Shown here piece by piece: positions 1 to 5,736 of a stretch of 6,885 bases of DNA. Both the position numbers and the translations under genes were made by a program. Origin of the DNA: Dehalococcoidia bacterium (GTDB lineage: Bacteria > Chloroflexota > Dehalococcoidia > GIF9 > AB-539-J10); the NCBI GenBank assembly GCA_030669525.1, contig DAOVDO010000053.1, forward strand, positions 1 to 6,885. The letters run 5' to 3'. Below the pieces are notes generated by a model. The model ran no database searches. It saw nothing but the letters and a program-made list of their open reading frames with translations, and was not told the origin of the DNA. The number at the start of each line of letters is the position of its first letter. Within the stretch, counting starts at the first letter, position 1.

Positions 1-1
1 G

Positions 2-178
2 GTAACCATATTATGCCAAACAGACGTGGTACAGAAAATCATAACTGGAATCCTTAACGTGCCGGTGACACCGGAGCAAGGAAGAATCACAATATACAAG
101 CCACAGTTAGCCCTCCTGAGGAAAACACTAAAAACAACAACTCAATATTTATTTTCCCCAAAAATCGTCGAACGTTAA
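2..178 (+). CDS. 3' end of an upstream gene, possibly histidine-phosphatase-like (partial)
   Basis: This frame is open from the left edge to a TAA at 176-178 and gives 58 residues; the start lies outside the window. The residues around ILCQTDVVQKIITGILNVPV, followed by an RITIY strand, resemble the end of histidine phosphatases (phosphoglycerate-mutase superfamily), where a Val-Val-Cys/Ser-His-Gly-Asp type strand precedes a helix, a Leu-Gly-Val-Pro turn and a final strand. If that match is right, the second catalytic His of the family is replaced by Gln at residue 6 of the fragment, so the product may be inactive or the gene decaying. The other two forward frames are closed by stops within this stretch. 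The frame precedes the hydrogenase operon by 186 bp and does not look functionally linked to it. That it is coding is moderately likely; the family assignment is tentative, resting on pattern recognition alone. Confidence 0.35.
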   Translation, partial: VTILCQTDVVQKIITGILNVPVTPEQGRITIYKPQLALLRKTLKTTTQYLFSPKIVER

Positions 179-223
179 CGCACCGCACCTGAGAGTCCGG
201 CTCTAAATACAGATTGTGCTATA

Positions 224-257
224 TATCAGGCGGCAACCAGATACTGCTCCCCTGATA
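224..257 (+). other. Intergenic stem-loop
   Basis: TATCAGG at 224-230 pairs with CCTGATA at 251-257. The stem continues past a single bulged C (231) with G232-G233 pairing C249-C250, giving nine pairs around a 15-nt loop. No run of T follows, so it is not a typical intrinsic terminator. It lies between the upstream reading frame and the hydrogenase promoter. It could stabilise the 3' end of the upstream transcript, act as an imperfect terminator or form part of a regulator site; the sequence does not decide between these. Confidence 0.35.
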
Positions 258-302
258 AACATGACATGGATATAAACCTTGAGTGGGCTAGCCAGGATTA
301 TA

Positions 303-331
303 TTGAAACCATTCCAGCTAGATGTTATATT
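303..331 (+). promoter_or_regulatory. Sigma-70-type promoter of the hydrogenase operon
   Basis: A -35 box TTGAAA (303-308) and a -10 box TATATT (326-331), each matching the consensus at five of six bases, are separated by exactly 17 bp. A TG at 323-324, one base before the -10 box, makes an extended -10 element. Transcription would begin near 338, leaving a leader of about 26 nt before the first gene. It is the only good promoter I noticed ahead of the twelve-gene run, so it probably drives the whole operon. This is a visual consensus match, not experimental evidence. Confidence 0.6.
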
Positions 332-364
332 TAATGTTAACGTTCAAGTTCCTTCAGATTTAAT

Positions 365-883
365 ATGATACCATTTTTAGCAACCTCGGCCTGCACTTTC
401 ATATTATATCTGCTATTGACTACTTCTTCTGGCCATCTATTCCTGTGGAGTAAAGAGGAGCTAATTATCGGAGCCATTTCCGCTGCAATAGTTGGAATAC
501 TAACAAAAAATATATTCATTAAGAAAAGCTTCCGCATGTTAAACCCAAAGAGATGGTTCTTATTCCTCGCCTATTCCATAGGAATATTCCTCCCCGCAAT
601 GGCCAGGGCAAATGTCGATGTTGCCTACAGGGTAATAACAGGAAGGATAAACCCTGGCATTGTGAGAATTTCCCCTAACCTGAAAAACGATTTAAGTTTA
701 ACCCTGCTGGCAAACTCCATTACACTGACTCCAGGCACCTTAAGTGTAGAGGTAGATGAAGAAACAAATGACCTGTATATCCATTGGATAAATGTAAATA
801 GGGAGACTCTGGAGAAGATGCCGAGAGACTATAAAGACATCTGCGGCAAATTCCCTGACTGGGCAAGGAGGATAGCTGGATAA
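365..883 (+). CDS. mbhA: Membrane-bound hydrogenase subunit MbhA (MrpE/MnhE-like)
   Basis: MrpE-type membrane protein of 172 residues, the usual family length. In Mrp antiporters and Mbh hydrogenases this subunit helps build the distal ion-translocating arm. Hydrophobic segments lie at about residues 4-19, 33-48 and 64-80. A cytoplasmic domain follows with the family pattern RVITGRINPGIVRI (89-102), then LLANSITLTPGTLSVEV (114-130) and an IHWINV strand. The ATG is the first possible start after an in-frame stop at 338-340; no ATG, GTG or TTG lies between. Unlike most genes downstream, it has no recognisable Shine-Dalgarno site, and its predicted leader is only about 26 nt. It is the first gene of the operon, and its TAA overlaps the start of mbhB by one base (TAATG). 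In a stand-alone Mrp operon the same protein would be called mrpE; the hydrogenase genes downstream favour mbhA. Confidence 0.9.
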   Translation: MIPFLATSACTFILYLLLTTSSGHLFLWSKEELIIGAISAAIVGILTKNIFIKKSFRMLNPKRWFLFLAYSIGIFLPAMARANVDVAYRVITGRINPGIVRISPNLKNDLSLTLLANSITLTPGTLSVEVDEETNDLYIHWINVNRETLEKMPRDYKDICGKFPDWARRIAG

Positions 884-1134
884 TGTGGTTTCCTGTAGCT
901 ATATTCCTGACAGCATGTATCATCATCGCTCTTGTAAGGGTGTTCCTGGGACCGACAGTACCCGATAGAATAGTAGGATTGGATACCATAAATACTATAG
1001 TCGTAGTATTGATGGTTATCCTGGGAGCAGCATTCAAGCAGGTCATACTTATTGATGTGGCTATCGTTTATGCACTGCTATCTTTTATAACCACGCTCTT
1101 CATAGCGAAATATATAGAGAAAGGGAAATTCTAG
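883..1134 (+). CDS. mbhB: Membrane-bound hydrogenase subunit MbhB (MrpF/MnhF-like)
   Basis: Small membrane protein of 83 residues, typical of MrpF. It has three hydrophobic helices at about 3-21, 33-50 and 55-75. The family signature RVFLGPTVPDRIVGLDTI (19-36) carries the conserved Asp residues D28 and D34, and D58 sits in LIDVAIVYALLSF at the start of the third helix. In the Mrp/Mbh membrane arm MrpF packs with MrpE and MrpG and is thought to contribute to the sodium/proton path. The ATG overlaps the mbhA stop as TAATG, with a strong AAGGAGG Shine-Dalgarno site at 865-871, 11 nt upstream. Its TAG overlaps the GTG of mbhC. Confidence 0.92.
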   Translation: MWFPVAIFLTACIIIALVRVFLGPTVPDRIVGLDTINTIVVVLMVILGAAFKQVILIDVAIVYALLSFITTLFIAKYIEKGKF

Positions 1135-1496
1135 TGGCGGTAGATATTGTTACCTACATATTTATAGCTATCGGGTGCTTTTTTAATCTGATGGCCACGA
1201 TCGGACTTCACCGCTTCCCTGATTTCTATACCAGGCTCCACGCTGGGACCAAATGTACTACATTCGGTTCTATCTTCTTAATCCTGGCCGTAATAATACA
1301 ATCGCTAAGAATCTGGTTAATAACAGGTGCTTCCTCCCCTCAATCAGTACTCACCATACATGCATTTATTGCTTTGATTGCCATTTTAGTAACCAATCCT
1401 ACTGGAGCACACGCCATTGCCAGAGCAGGTCACAGAAGTAAAATCAAACCTGCCAGAGCAGTCGTGGATGACCTGGAAGGGAAAGACCATGATTGA
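1134..1496 (+). CDS. mbhC: Membrane-bound hydrogenase subunit MbhC (MrpG/MnhG-like)
   Basis: MrpG-family membrane subunit of 120 residues with three hydrophobic stretches, at about 5-25, 43-62 and 72-87. The signature is clear: GLHRFPDFYTRLHAGTK (24-40) followed by CTTFG, then LVTNPTGAHAIARAGHR (85-101) after the last helix and a charged cytoplasmic tail. In Mrp-containing complexes it forms part of the small-subunit bundle of the ion-translocating arm. The start is GTG at 1134-1136, chosen because it overlaps the mbhB stop (TAGTG), has AAAGGG at 1120-1125 eight nt upstream, and puts the first helix at the usual distance from the N-terminus. The last eight bases overlap mbhD. Confidence 0.92.
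   Translation: MAVDIVTYIFIAIGCFFNLMATIGLHRFPDFYTRLHAGTKCTTFGSIFLILAVIIQSLRIWLITGASSPQSVLTIHAFIALIAILVTNPTGAHAIARAGHRSKIKPARAVVDDLEGKDHD
1475..1480 (+). promoter_or_regulatory. Ribosome binding site deciding the mbhD start
   Basis: GGAAGG lies eight nt before the ATG at 1489, inside the end of mbhC. It favours that ATG over an in-frame ATG at 1417, which would add 24 hydrophilic residues not expected in MbhD. Confidence 0.55.
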
Positions 1497-1743
1497 ATCA
1501 GGAATACTGCACATAATTACACCTGTACTGATTGTTGTTTGTGCTTTGCTGGTAGCAAAGTTTAAAGATTTAATTGTCGCCACCATAACCCTGGCTGCCC
1601 TGAGCTTATTATTATCCCTGGAGTTCTATCTGCTTCAAGCTCCTGACGTGGCTATTGCCGAGGCTGGAATAGGAGCAGCTATAACCACAGCAATATTCGT
1701 TATTGCCATAAGGGCAACAAGGCATACACAGGAGAAAATGTGA
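1489..1743 (+). CDS. mbhD: Membrane-bound hydrogenase subunit MbhD (DUF4040, MrpA C-terminal-like)
   Basis: Integral membrane protein of 84 residues with about three helices (5-22, 27-48, 55-75). It matches the DUF4040/MbhD family, which corresponds to a piece of the MrpA C-terminal region and is NuoJ-like. The diagnostic stretch is LEFYLLQAPDVAIAEAGIG (44-62), with a conserved Glu at 58, followed by AAITTAIFVIAIRATRH. In Mbh it is part of the membrane arm beside MbhE. The ATG at 1489 is preferred because it carries a good Shine-Dalgarno site and begins just before the first helix. The frame reads open further upstream, but that extension overlaps mbhC and is polar. The gene ends ATGTGA, giving a four-base overlap with the GTG of mbhE. 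Confidence 0.9.
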   Translation: MIESGILHIITPVLIVVCALLVAKFKDLIVATITLAALSLLLSLEFYLLQAPDVAIAEAGIGAAITTAIFVIAIRATRHTQEKM

Positions 1744-2015
1744 GAAGAACTGTTGCAGCAATATCCCTGGGAATCATCATAAGCTTTCTAATCGCTACGG
1801 CATTGCTTACTCACCCCTTTGGCTATCCACCATCCCAAATGGACGATTACATAATAGAAAATGCACAGAGTGAAACCGGAGCCAATAATGCCGTGACTGC
1901 TGTCGTTTTCGATTACAGGGGCTTCGATACCTTGGGCGAGGCCACTATTTTATTCACAGCAGTGACGGGAGTGGTTATGTTATTTAGAAAAAAGAAGGAA
2001 GACATAGCTAAATGA
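1740..2015 (+). CDS. mbhE: Membrane-bound hydrogenase subunit MbhE (MrpA C-terminal-like)
   Basis: Protein of 91 residues with a helix at about 5-24, a polar loop and a second helix at about 66-83. The central motif NAVTAVVFDYRGFDTLGEA (50-68) is highly characteristic of MbhE and of the end of MrpA. MbhD and MbhE as separate small proteins, without the NuoL-like part of MrpA, are a hallmark of Mbh-type complexes and differ from stand-alone Mrp antiporters, where they are fused to MrpA. The start is GTG at 1740, four bases inside the end of mbhD, with AGGAG at 1730-1734 spaced five nt away. The stop TGA overlaps the ATG of mbhF (ATGA). Confidence 0.9.
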   Translation: MRRTVAAISLGIIISFLIATALLTHPFGYPPSQMDDYIIENAQSETGANNAVTAVVFDYRGFDTLGEATILFTAVTGVVMLFRKKKEDIAK

Positions 2016-2470
2016 TGATGTCCAAAATCGTGCGAACTATATCCAACCTCCTGATCCCCTTCATCCTCATCTTCGGTATATATGTCATCATGCATGGACA
2101 CCTGACCCCTGGTGGTGGCTTCCAGGGAGGTGCCGTATTTGCATCTGGTGCAGCTTTACTTATTGTCGCTTTTGGCTCCTACAATATCCAGAAGAAACTA
2201 CGGGAGCACCAGCTTTCCATCCTGGAAAGCAGCGGCGCAGTGCTGTTCATCGGTTTAGCCTTCGGTGGGATAGCTATTGTATTTTTCTACAATTTCCTTG
2301 TCGGTTCGCCCATCTTCGGCCACATCCCTCCGTCTGGCTCTAACCCCGGGGACATGTGGACAGGAGGAGTGATTCCCCTGATGAATCTTGCTGTAGGCTT
2401 AAAGGTCATCGCCGGGCTGTCTGTAATTGTTTTAGTTATGGCCCTTGCCTCCAGTAAAAATAAGGCTTAA
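2012..2470 (+). CDS. mbhF: Membrane-bound hydrogenase subunit MbhF (MrpB/MnhB-like)
   Basis: MrpB-domain protein of 152 residues with four hydrophobic helices (about 10-28, 38-55, 74-95, 121-146). The family signature GHLTPGGGFQGGAV occupies 29-42, and a second conserved block, GGVIPLMNLAVGLKVIAGL, occupies 118-136. In Mrp and Mbh complexes this subunit bridges the small-subunit bundle and the MrpC/MrpD module. The start is ambiguous among three consecutive ATG codons (2012, 2015, 2018). The first is listed because it forms the ATGA overlap with mbhE; AAGGA at 1995-1999 lies 12 nt before it, which is somewhat distant. Either alternative would shorten the protein by only one or two Met residues. 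Confidence 0.93.
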   Translation: MMMSKIVRTISNLLIPFILIFGIYVIMHGHLTPGGGFQGGAVFASGAALLIVAFGSYNIQKKLREHQLSILESSGAVLFIGLAFGGIAIVFFYNFLVGSPIFGHIPPSGSNPGDMWTGGVIPLMNLAVGLKVIAGLSVIVLVMALASSKNKA

Positions 2471-2473
2471 AAA

Positions 2474-2827
2474 ATGACAGGAAGTATATTTAACATTCCT
2501 TTTCTGGCTGTAGCGGCATTGATAGGCATTGCTCTATACATCATCATATCCCAGAGGAATTTAATAAAACTGGTGATGGGGATTGTTATCCTGGAGTCTG
2601 GTATTAACCTATTCCTGGTCACTCTAGGATATAGGGAAGCAGGAATTGCCCCCATCTATACCAACGCCCCCGAGGGAGTAATGGTATTGCCCATTCCTCA
2701 AGCCCTGACTCTAACCAGCATTGTTATCGGGGTTGCAATCACAGCCCTCATGCTTTCCATGATAATGCTCACTTACCGCCACACTGGCGACATAGATGCA
2801 GAAAAGTCGAGGAAGATGAAAGGTTAA
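2474..2827 (+). CDS. mbhG: Membrane-bound hydrogenase subunit MbhG (MrpC/NuoK-like)
   Basis: NuoK/MrpC-family subunit of 117 residues, the usual family length, with three helices at about 8-25, 30-52 and 77-100. The second helix carries the conserved Glu (E41) in GIVILESGINLFLVTLGYR, the residue that in NuoK/MrpC belongs to the buried ion path. The third helix begins with LPIPQALTLTSIVIGVA. Most MrpC proteins have an Asp just before this Pro (DPLPQAL); here the position is Leu72, which may be a genuine variation. The gene starts three bases after mbhF, with TAAGG at 2461-2465 as a weak ribosome binding site. It ends five bases before the TTG of mbhH. Its neighbours MbhF and MbhH are its structural partners in the family. 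Confidence 0.92.
   Translation: MTGSIFNIPFLAVAALIGIALYIIISQRNLIKLVMGIVILESGINLFLVTLGYREAGIAPIYTNAPEGVMVLPIPQALTLTSIVIGVAITALMLSMIMLTYRHTGDIDAEKSRKMKG
2819..2823 (+). promoter_or_regulatory. Ribosome binding site deciding the TTG start of mbhH
   Basis: AAAGG inside the end of mbhG lies nine nt before the TTG at 2833. No ATG or GTG is available near this point in that frame, and the next in-frame Met would delete the first helices, so this site supports TTG as the true start. Confidence 0.5.
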
Positions 2828-2832
2828 CAGGT

Positions 2833-4398
2833 TTGGAAACTTTACTAACGCACTCTCCTATACTGATAATTGCCATACCTTTACTGGCAGCATTTTTAAC
2901 CCCATTAATAAGCAAGGCAAGTGATAAAGCTAGAAACGTCCTGGTAATAGTAACTCTGGCTTTTGTAGAGTTCCTGGTCATAATGCTGGCCAGGGATATT
3001 TACCTTAATGGAATACATGTCTACACACTTGGCGCATCCCCATCCACACTTACCATCCCCGAGCATTACATGGTACCGGTGCGCATAGTTCTGGAAGTAG
3101 ACGCCATGTCCATATTTATGGGCATTATATCAGCCACTGTCTCCCTGGCAGCCGCTATTTACTCCCTTTCCTTTATGAAACAGGAGACCGGTAAAGATAG
3201 ATTCTATACCCTCCTGCTTCTTCTGGTAGTAGGCATGTTGGGACTGGAGTTCACCGGGGATATGTTCAACCTATTTATCTTCTTAGAAATACTCTCCATT
3301 TCCGGCGCAGCATTGGCTGCCTTTAGAACAAGGTTCGCTGATTCATTAGAGGGCGGTTTAAAGTATATTGTCATATCCGCGATTGGTGCATTGATAGTCC
3401 TGTTTGCTGTAGGAATTTTCTACGCTCAATACAACTTGCTTAACATAGCTGCCCTGGCTCAAGTAATGCAATATACCATGCTGGACAAGATAGCTTTAGC
3501 CCTTCTAATAATGGCATTTACCATGAAATTAGCAGGGGTACCACTGCATATGTGGGCTCCAGATACCTATAGCGTTGCACCTGCAGGCACAACTCCTATG
3601 ATTTATGTAGCCAGTCAAGCGTGTATGTATGCCCTCTTCCGAACCTGCTTTACCCTATACGGGGGCACTTCGAACACCGCTACACTAGGATGGACGGTAA
3701 TAATCATAGGAGTGCTAAGCATGTTTATTGGGGTTACCATGGCTATTCACCAATCAGATATCAAGCGATTGATGGCCTATCACGCCATTTCACAGAGTGG
3801 TTATATGCTGCTGGGGGTAGGTGTTGGCCTGGCAGTTTTAGGTAATGCAGAAGCACTAGCCGCCTACGGAAGGGAAGCCATAAGTGGAGGCATTTTCCAT
3901 ATGATAAACAATGCCCTGTATAAGGGACTCTTATTTCTGACAGCAGAAGCTTTATTCCTTCGCCTGGGCACTAGAGACCTCAATAAGATGGGTGGTATGT
4001 GTCGCAATATGAAATACACCTCAATATTCTTCATAATCGGGGCACTGGCCATTTCAGGCATACCACCTTTCAATGGGTTTACTTCAAAACTTATGATTTA
4101 CGAATCCGTTTATCATTTCAATCCGATACTATCCGTAATAGCCATGCTGGTATCTATCATAACCCTGGCTTCCTTTGTTAAAGCTTTCCAATCAGCATTT
4201 GCAGGGCCAGCCTTGCCACAATATGCAGATGTAACAGAGGTGCCAAAATCAATGCTGGCTGGTATGGGTATTCTGACCATAATTATCATCTTCTTCAGCC
4301 TTTTCCCTGGCTTAATTGTTGATACCATAGTTACTCCAGCTGCGGATGCCCTAATAAACCAGGCACCGTATATCAATGCAGTCATGGGAGGATTATAA
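2833..4398 (+). CDS. mbhH: Membrane-bound hydrogenase antiporter-like subunit MbhH (MrpD/NuoN-like)
   Basis: Large antiporter-like subunit of 521 residues with about 14 predicted helices and a proton-conducting membrane transporter domain (PF00361 type) over roughly residues 120-420. Residues expected for ion transfer are present: E152 in FIFLEILSISGAALAAF (fifth-helix Glu), K177 in GLKYIV, K232 in FTMKLAGVPLHMWAPDTY (the broken-helix Lys), K364 in NNALYKGLLFL and K450 in LASFVKAF. The family block DIKRLMAYHAISQSGYMLLG lies at 309-328. Known role: coupling electron transfer in the hydrogenase module to Na+ or H+ movement across the membrane. The start is TTG, the only reasonable start before the first helix, with AAAGG nine nt upstream. 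It is the only large antiporter-like gene in the cluster, which fits Mbh. The related Mbx/Mbs cluster carries two such genes, and an Mrp antiporter would also have MrpA. It abuts mbhI directly. Confidence 0.95.
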   Translation: METLLTHSPILIIAIPLLAAFLTPLISKASDKARNVLVIVTLAFVEFLVIMLARDIYLNGIHVYTLGASPSTLTIPEHYMVPVRIVLEVDAMSIFMGIISATVSLAAAIYSLSFMKQETGKDRFYTLLLLLVVGMLGLEFTGDMFNLFIFLEILSISGAALAAFRTRFADSLEGGLKYIVISAIGALIVLFAVGIFYAQYNLLNIAALAQVMQYTMLDKIALALLIMAFTMKLAGVPLHMWAPDTYSVAPAGTTPMIYVASQACMYALFRTCFTLYGGTSNTATLGWTVIIIGVLSMFIGVTMAIHQSDIKRLMAYHAISQSGYMLLGVGVGLAVLGNAEALAAYGREAISGGIFHMINNALYKGLLFLTAEALFLRLGTRDLNKMGGMCRNMKYTSIFFIIGALAISGIPPFNGFTSKLMIYESVYHFNPILSVIAMLVSIITLASFVKAFQSAFAGPALPQYADVTEVPKSMLAGMGILTIIIIFFSLFPGLIVDTIVTPAADALINQAPYINAVMGGL

Positions 4399-4743
4399 AT
4401 GGTAACTTCAATGCCCAGTCTTGAATTTTGGAATCCTCTCGTCTGCATCATTGCATTTGTAGTTTTAATAGCTGCCATCTACCTTTTTAGAAGTCGAGGG
4501 CAGAGAAAATACAAGAAAGGCACTGCCCAAACGCAGATTTTCTTATCGGGCGAGGAACAACCCGATGCGGAACAACAACAGGTAAAAGCTCATAACATAT
4601 ATTGGGGGTTCTTCCAGGCTCTTAAGCGATACTACAATCCAATTATAAAGGCACATACAGGAATAATAAACGACTATATAATCTGGTTCATAGCTCTGGC
4701 AGCCGCAACTGCTGTTATACTGCTTGTTGCAGGATTGATTTAA
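4399..4743 (+). CDS. mbhI: Membrane-bound hydrogenase linker subunit MbhI
   Basis: Protein of 114 residues with a helix near the N-terminus (about 12-30), a polar middle region and a C-terminal helix (about 92-113). The middle contains GTAQTQIFLSGEE (41-53), a short acidic and Gln-rich stretch, and VKAHNIYWGF (62-71); these match MbhI, which resembles the lateral-helix/C-terminal part of NuoL. In Mbh structures MbhI ties the antiporter arm to the hydrogenase module, and its position between mbhH and mbhJ is exactly as in archaeal mbh operons. The ATG follows the mbhH TAA immediately, with GGGAGG at 4386-4391, seven nt upstream. A stand-alone Mrp operon would not contain it. Confidence 0.85.
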   Translation: MVTSMPSLEFWNPLVCIIAFVVLIAAIYLFRSRGQRKYKKGTAQTQIFLSGEEQPDAEQQQVKAHNIYWGFFQALKRYYNPIIKAHTGIINDYIIWFIALAAATAVILLVAGLI

Positions 4744-4759
4744 ACGAAAAGGAGAGAAA

Positions 4760-5194
4760 ATGGGTCTTACCGCATTTAAAAGGGCGTTGTGGGTTTACCA
4801 CATTAACACCGGGTCCTGCAATGGATGTGATATTGAAATCCTTGCCATGCTTACCCCCCGATATGATATTGAGCGTTTTGGCATCGTGCTTGTCGGTTCA
4901 CCACGCCACGCAGACGTGTTATTGGTAACAGGTCCAGTGACAAGACAAATGGCACCAAGGCTCAAGCGTCTCTACCAGCAAACGCCCGACCCCAAGGTAG
5001 TGATAGCAATTGGCAGCTGTGGTCTGGAAGGGGGTGTATTCTATGAATCGTATAATTTGGTGGGACCGATAGACCAGTTCATACCTGTAGACGTATATGT
5101 TCCTGGATGCCCTCCCAGACCTGAAGCTATTATAGAAGCTGTAGTTAAAGCGTGGGTAAAACTAGAAAGGGATACAGAACAGAAGGTAACGTAA
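4760..5194 (+). CDS. mbhJ: Membrane-bound hydrogenase small subunit MbhJ (NuoB-like, 4Fe-4S)
   Basis: NuoB-family small subunit of 144 residues. Four Cys residues are placed to bind the proximal [4Fe-4S] cluster: C20 and C23 in TGSCNGCDIEI, C87 in IGSCGLEGG and C117 in VPGCPPRPEAI. The CxxC spacing of the first pair is the hydrogenase form; complex I NuoB has adjacent Cys residues there. It is known to pass electrons from the ferredoxin-like subunit (MbhN, beyond the window) to the [NiFe] centre in MbhL. The protein is soluble with no signal peptide, so it faces the cytoplasm. The start has the best Shine-Dalgarno site in the operon (AAAAGGAG, 4747-4754, five nt away), and the 16-bp gap after mbhI is the largest inside the operon, at the boundary between membrane and hydrophilic modules. 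The stop overlaps mbhK as TAATG. Confidence 0.95.
   Translation: MGLTAFKRALWVYHINTGSCNGCDIEILAMLTPRYDIERFGIVLVGSPRHADVLLVTGPVTRQMAPRLKRLYQQTPDPKVVIAIGSCGLEGGVFYESYNLVGPIDQFIPVDVYVPGCPPRPEAIIEAVVKAWVKLERDTEQKVT
5181..5186 (+). promoter_or_regulatory. Ribosome binding site deciding the mbhK start
   Basis: AGAAGG lies seven nt before the ATG at 5194, which also overlaps the mbhJ stop as TAATG. This favours 5194 over an in-frame GTG at 5152 that would add 14 basic, polar residues encoded over mbhJ. Confidence 0.5.
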
Positions 5195-5736
5195 TGGAAA
5201 TATTGAGTCCCGAAAAAATAGTCGAGAGCTTTAAGACTGCTCTGGGCAGCGGCTTTATCGATTCCAATATTTACCATGAAGAGGTTGCCATTAAGAAAAA
5301 CCTGTTCACGTCGATTTGGATATATATACAGAGAGAGTCCTTCAGAAAAGCGGTAGAACATATCTGCGAGTTACAAAAATACCCGCACATCTCCGTGATA
5401 TCATCCTCCGACCAGGGTAATTGCATCAAGTTGATATACCATTTCACCATATATTATGGACACCACCTCAAAGCTTTATCACTCGGACTGAGAGTGGATT
5501 TACCCAAGGATGATTTAAAGATACCTACTATCACAGATATCATACCAGGAGCACTTTTCACCGAGCGAGAAACTCAGGAGATGATGGGGATTGAGGTGGT
5601 TGGTATCCCGGACAATAGAAGGTTGTTCCTGCCCGAAGACTTCCCTGAGGATATCTATCCCTGGAGAAAAGACGAAAAGGGACCATATAGTATGCTCCAG
5701 GTACTGCCAGGAAAAGAAGGAATACGGAATGAATAA
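5194..5736 (+). CDS. mbhK: Membrane-bound hydrogenase subunit MbhK (NuoC-like)
   Basis: NuoC-like (30 kDa subunit) protein of 180 residues, soluble and without cofactor-binding Cys motifs. The family signature is near the C-terminus: ALFTERETQEMMGIEVVGIP (120-139) followed by NRRLFLPEDFPEDIYPWRKD (141-160). This corresponds to the conserved Glu-Arg-Glu, Gly-Ile and Leu-Pro-Glu-Asp blocks of respiratory complex I NuoC. In group 4 hydrogenases it is a structural partner that packs against the large and small subunits. It overlaps mbhJ by one base and mbhL by eight bases, implying translational coupling of the three hydrophilic subunits. NuoC-type proteins also occur in complex I and other group 4 enzymes, so the name rests on the neighbours. 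Confidence 0.92.
   Translation: MEILSPEKIVESFKTALGSGFIDSNIYHEEVAIKKNLFTSIWIYIQRESFRKAVEHICELQKYPHISVISSSDQGNCIKLIYHFTIYYGHHLKALSLGLRVDLPKDDLKIPTITDIIPGALFTERETQEMMGIEVVGIPDNRRLFLPEDFPEDIYPWRKDEKGPYSMLQVLPGKEGIRNE

Noticed and set aside
62..74. Short palindrome CCGGT-GAC-ACCGG as a terminator
   Set aside because: It lies inside the upstream reading frame, has only five stem pairs and is not followed by T residues.
191..205. AGAG-TCCGG-CTCT mini-hairpin after the upstream stop codon as a terminator
   Set aside because: Four stem pairs without a T-tract are too weak to call.
1417..1488. A longer mbhD start at the in-frame ATG at 1417
   Set aside because: It adds a polar stretch overlapping mbhC, has no family counterpart, and the ATG at 1489 has a well-placed ribosome binding site.
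365..2827. A stand-alone Mrp-type Na+/H+ antiporter operon
   Set aside because: The large MrpA gene is missing, MbhD and MbhE are separate small genes, and the run continues without a break into mbhI and a hydrogenase module with [NiFe] ligands.
5152..5193. A longer mbhK start at GTG 5152
   Set aside because: The added residues are basic and encoded over mbhJ; ATG 5194 has a ribosome site and the typical TAATG junction.
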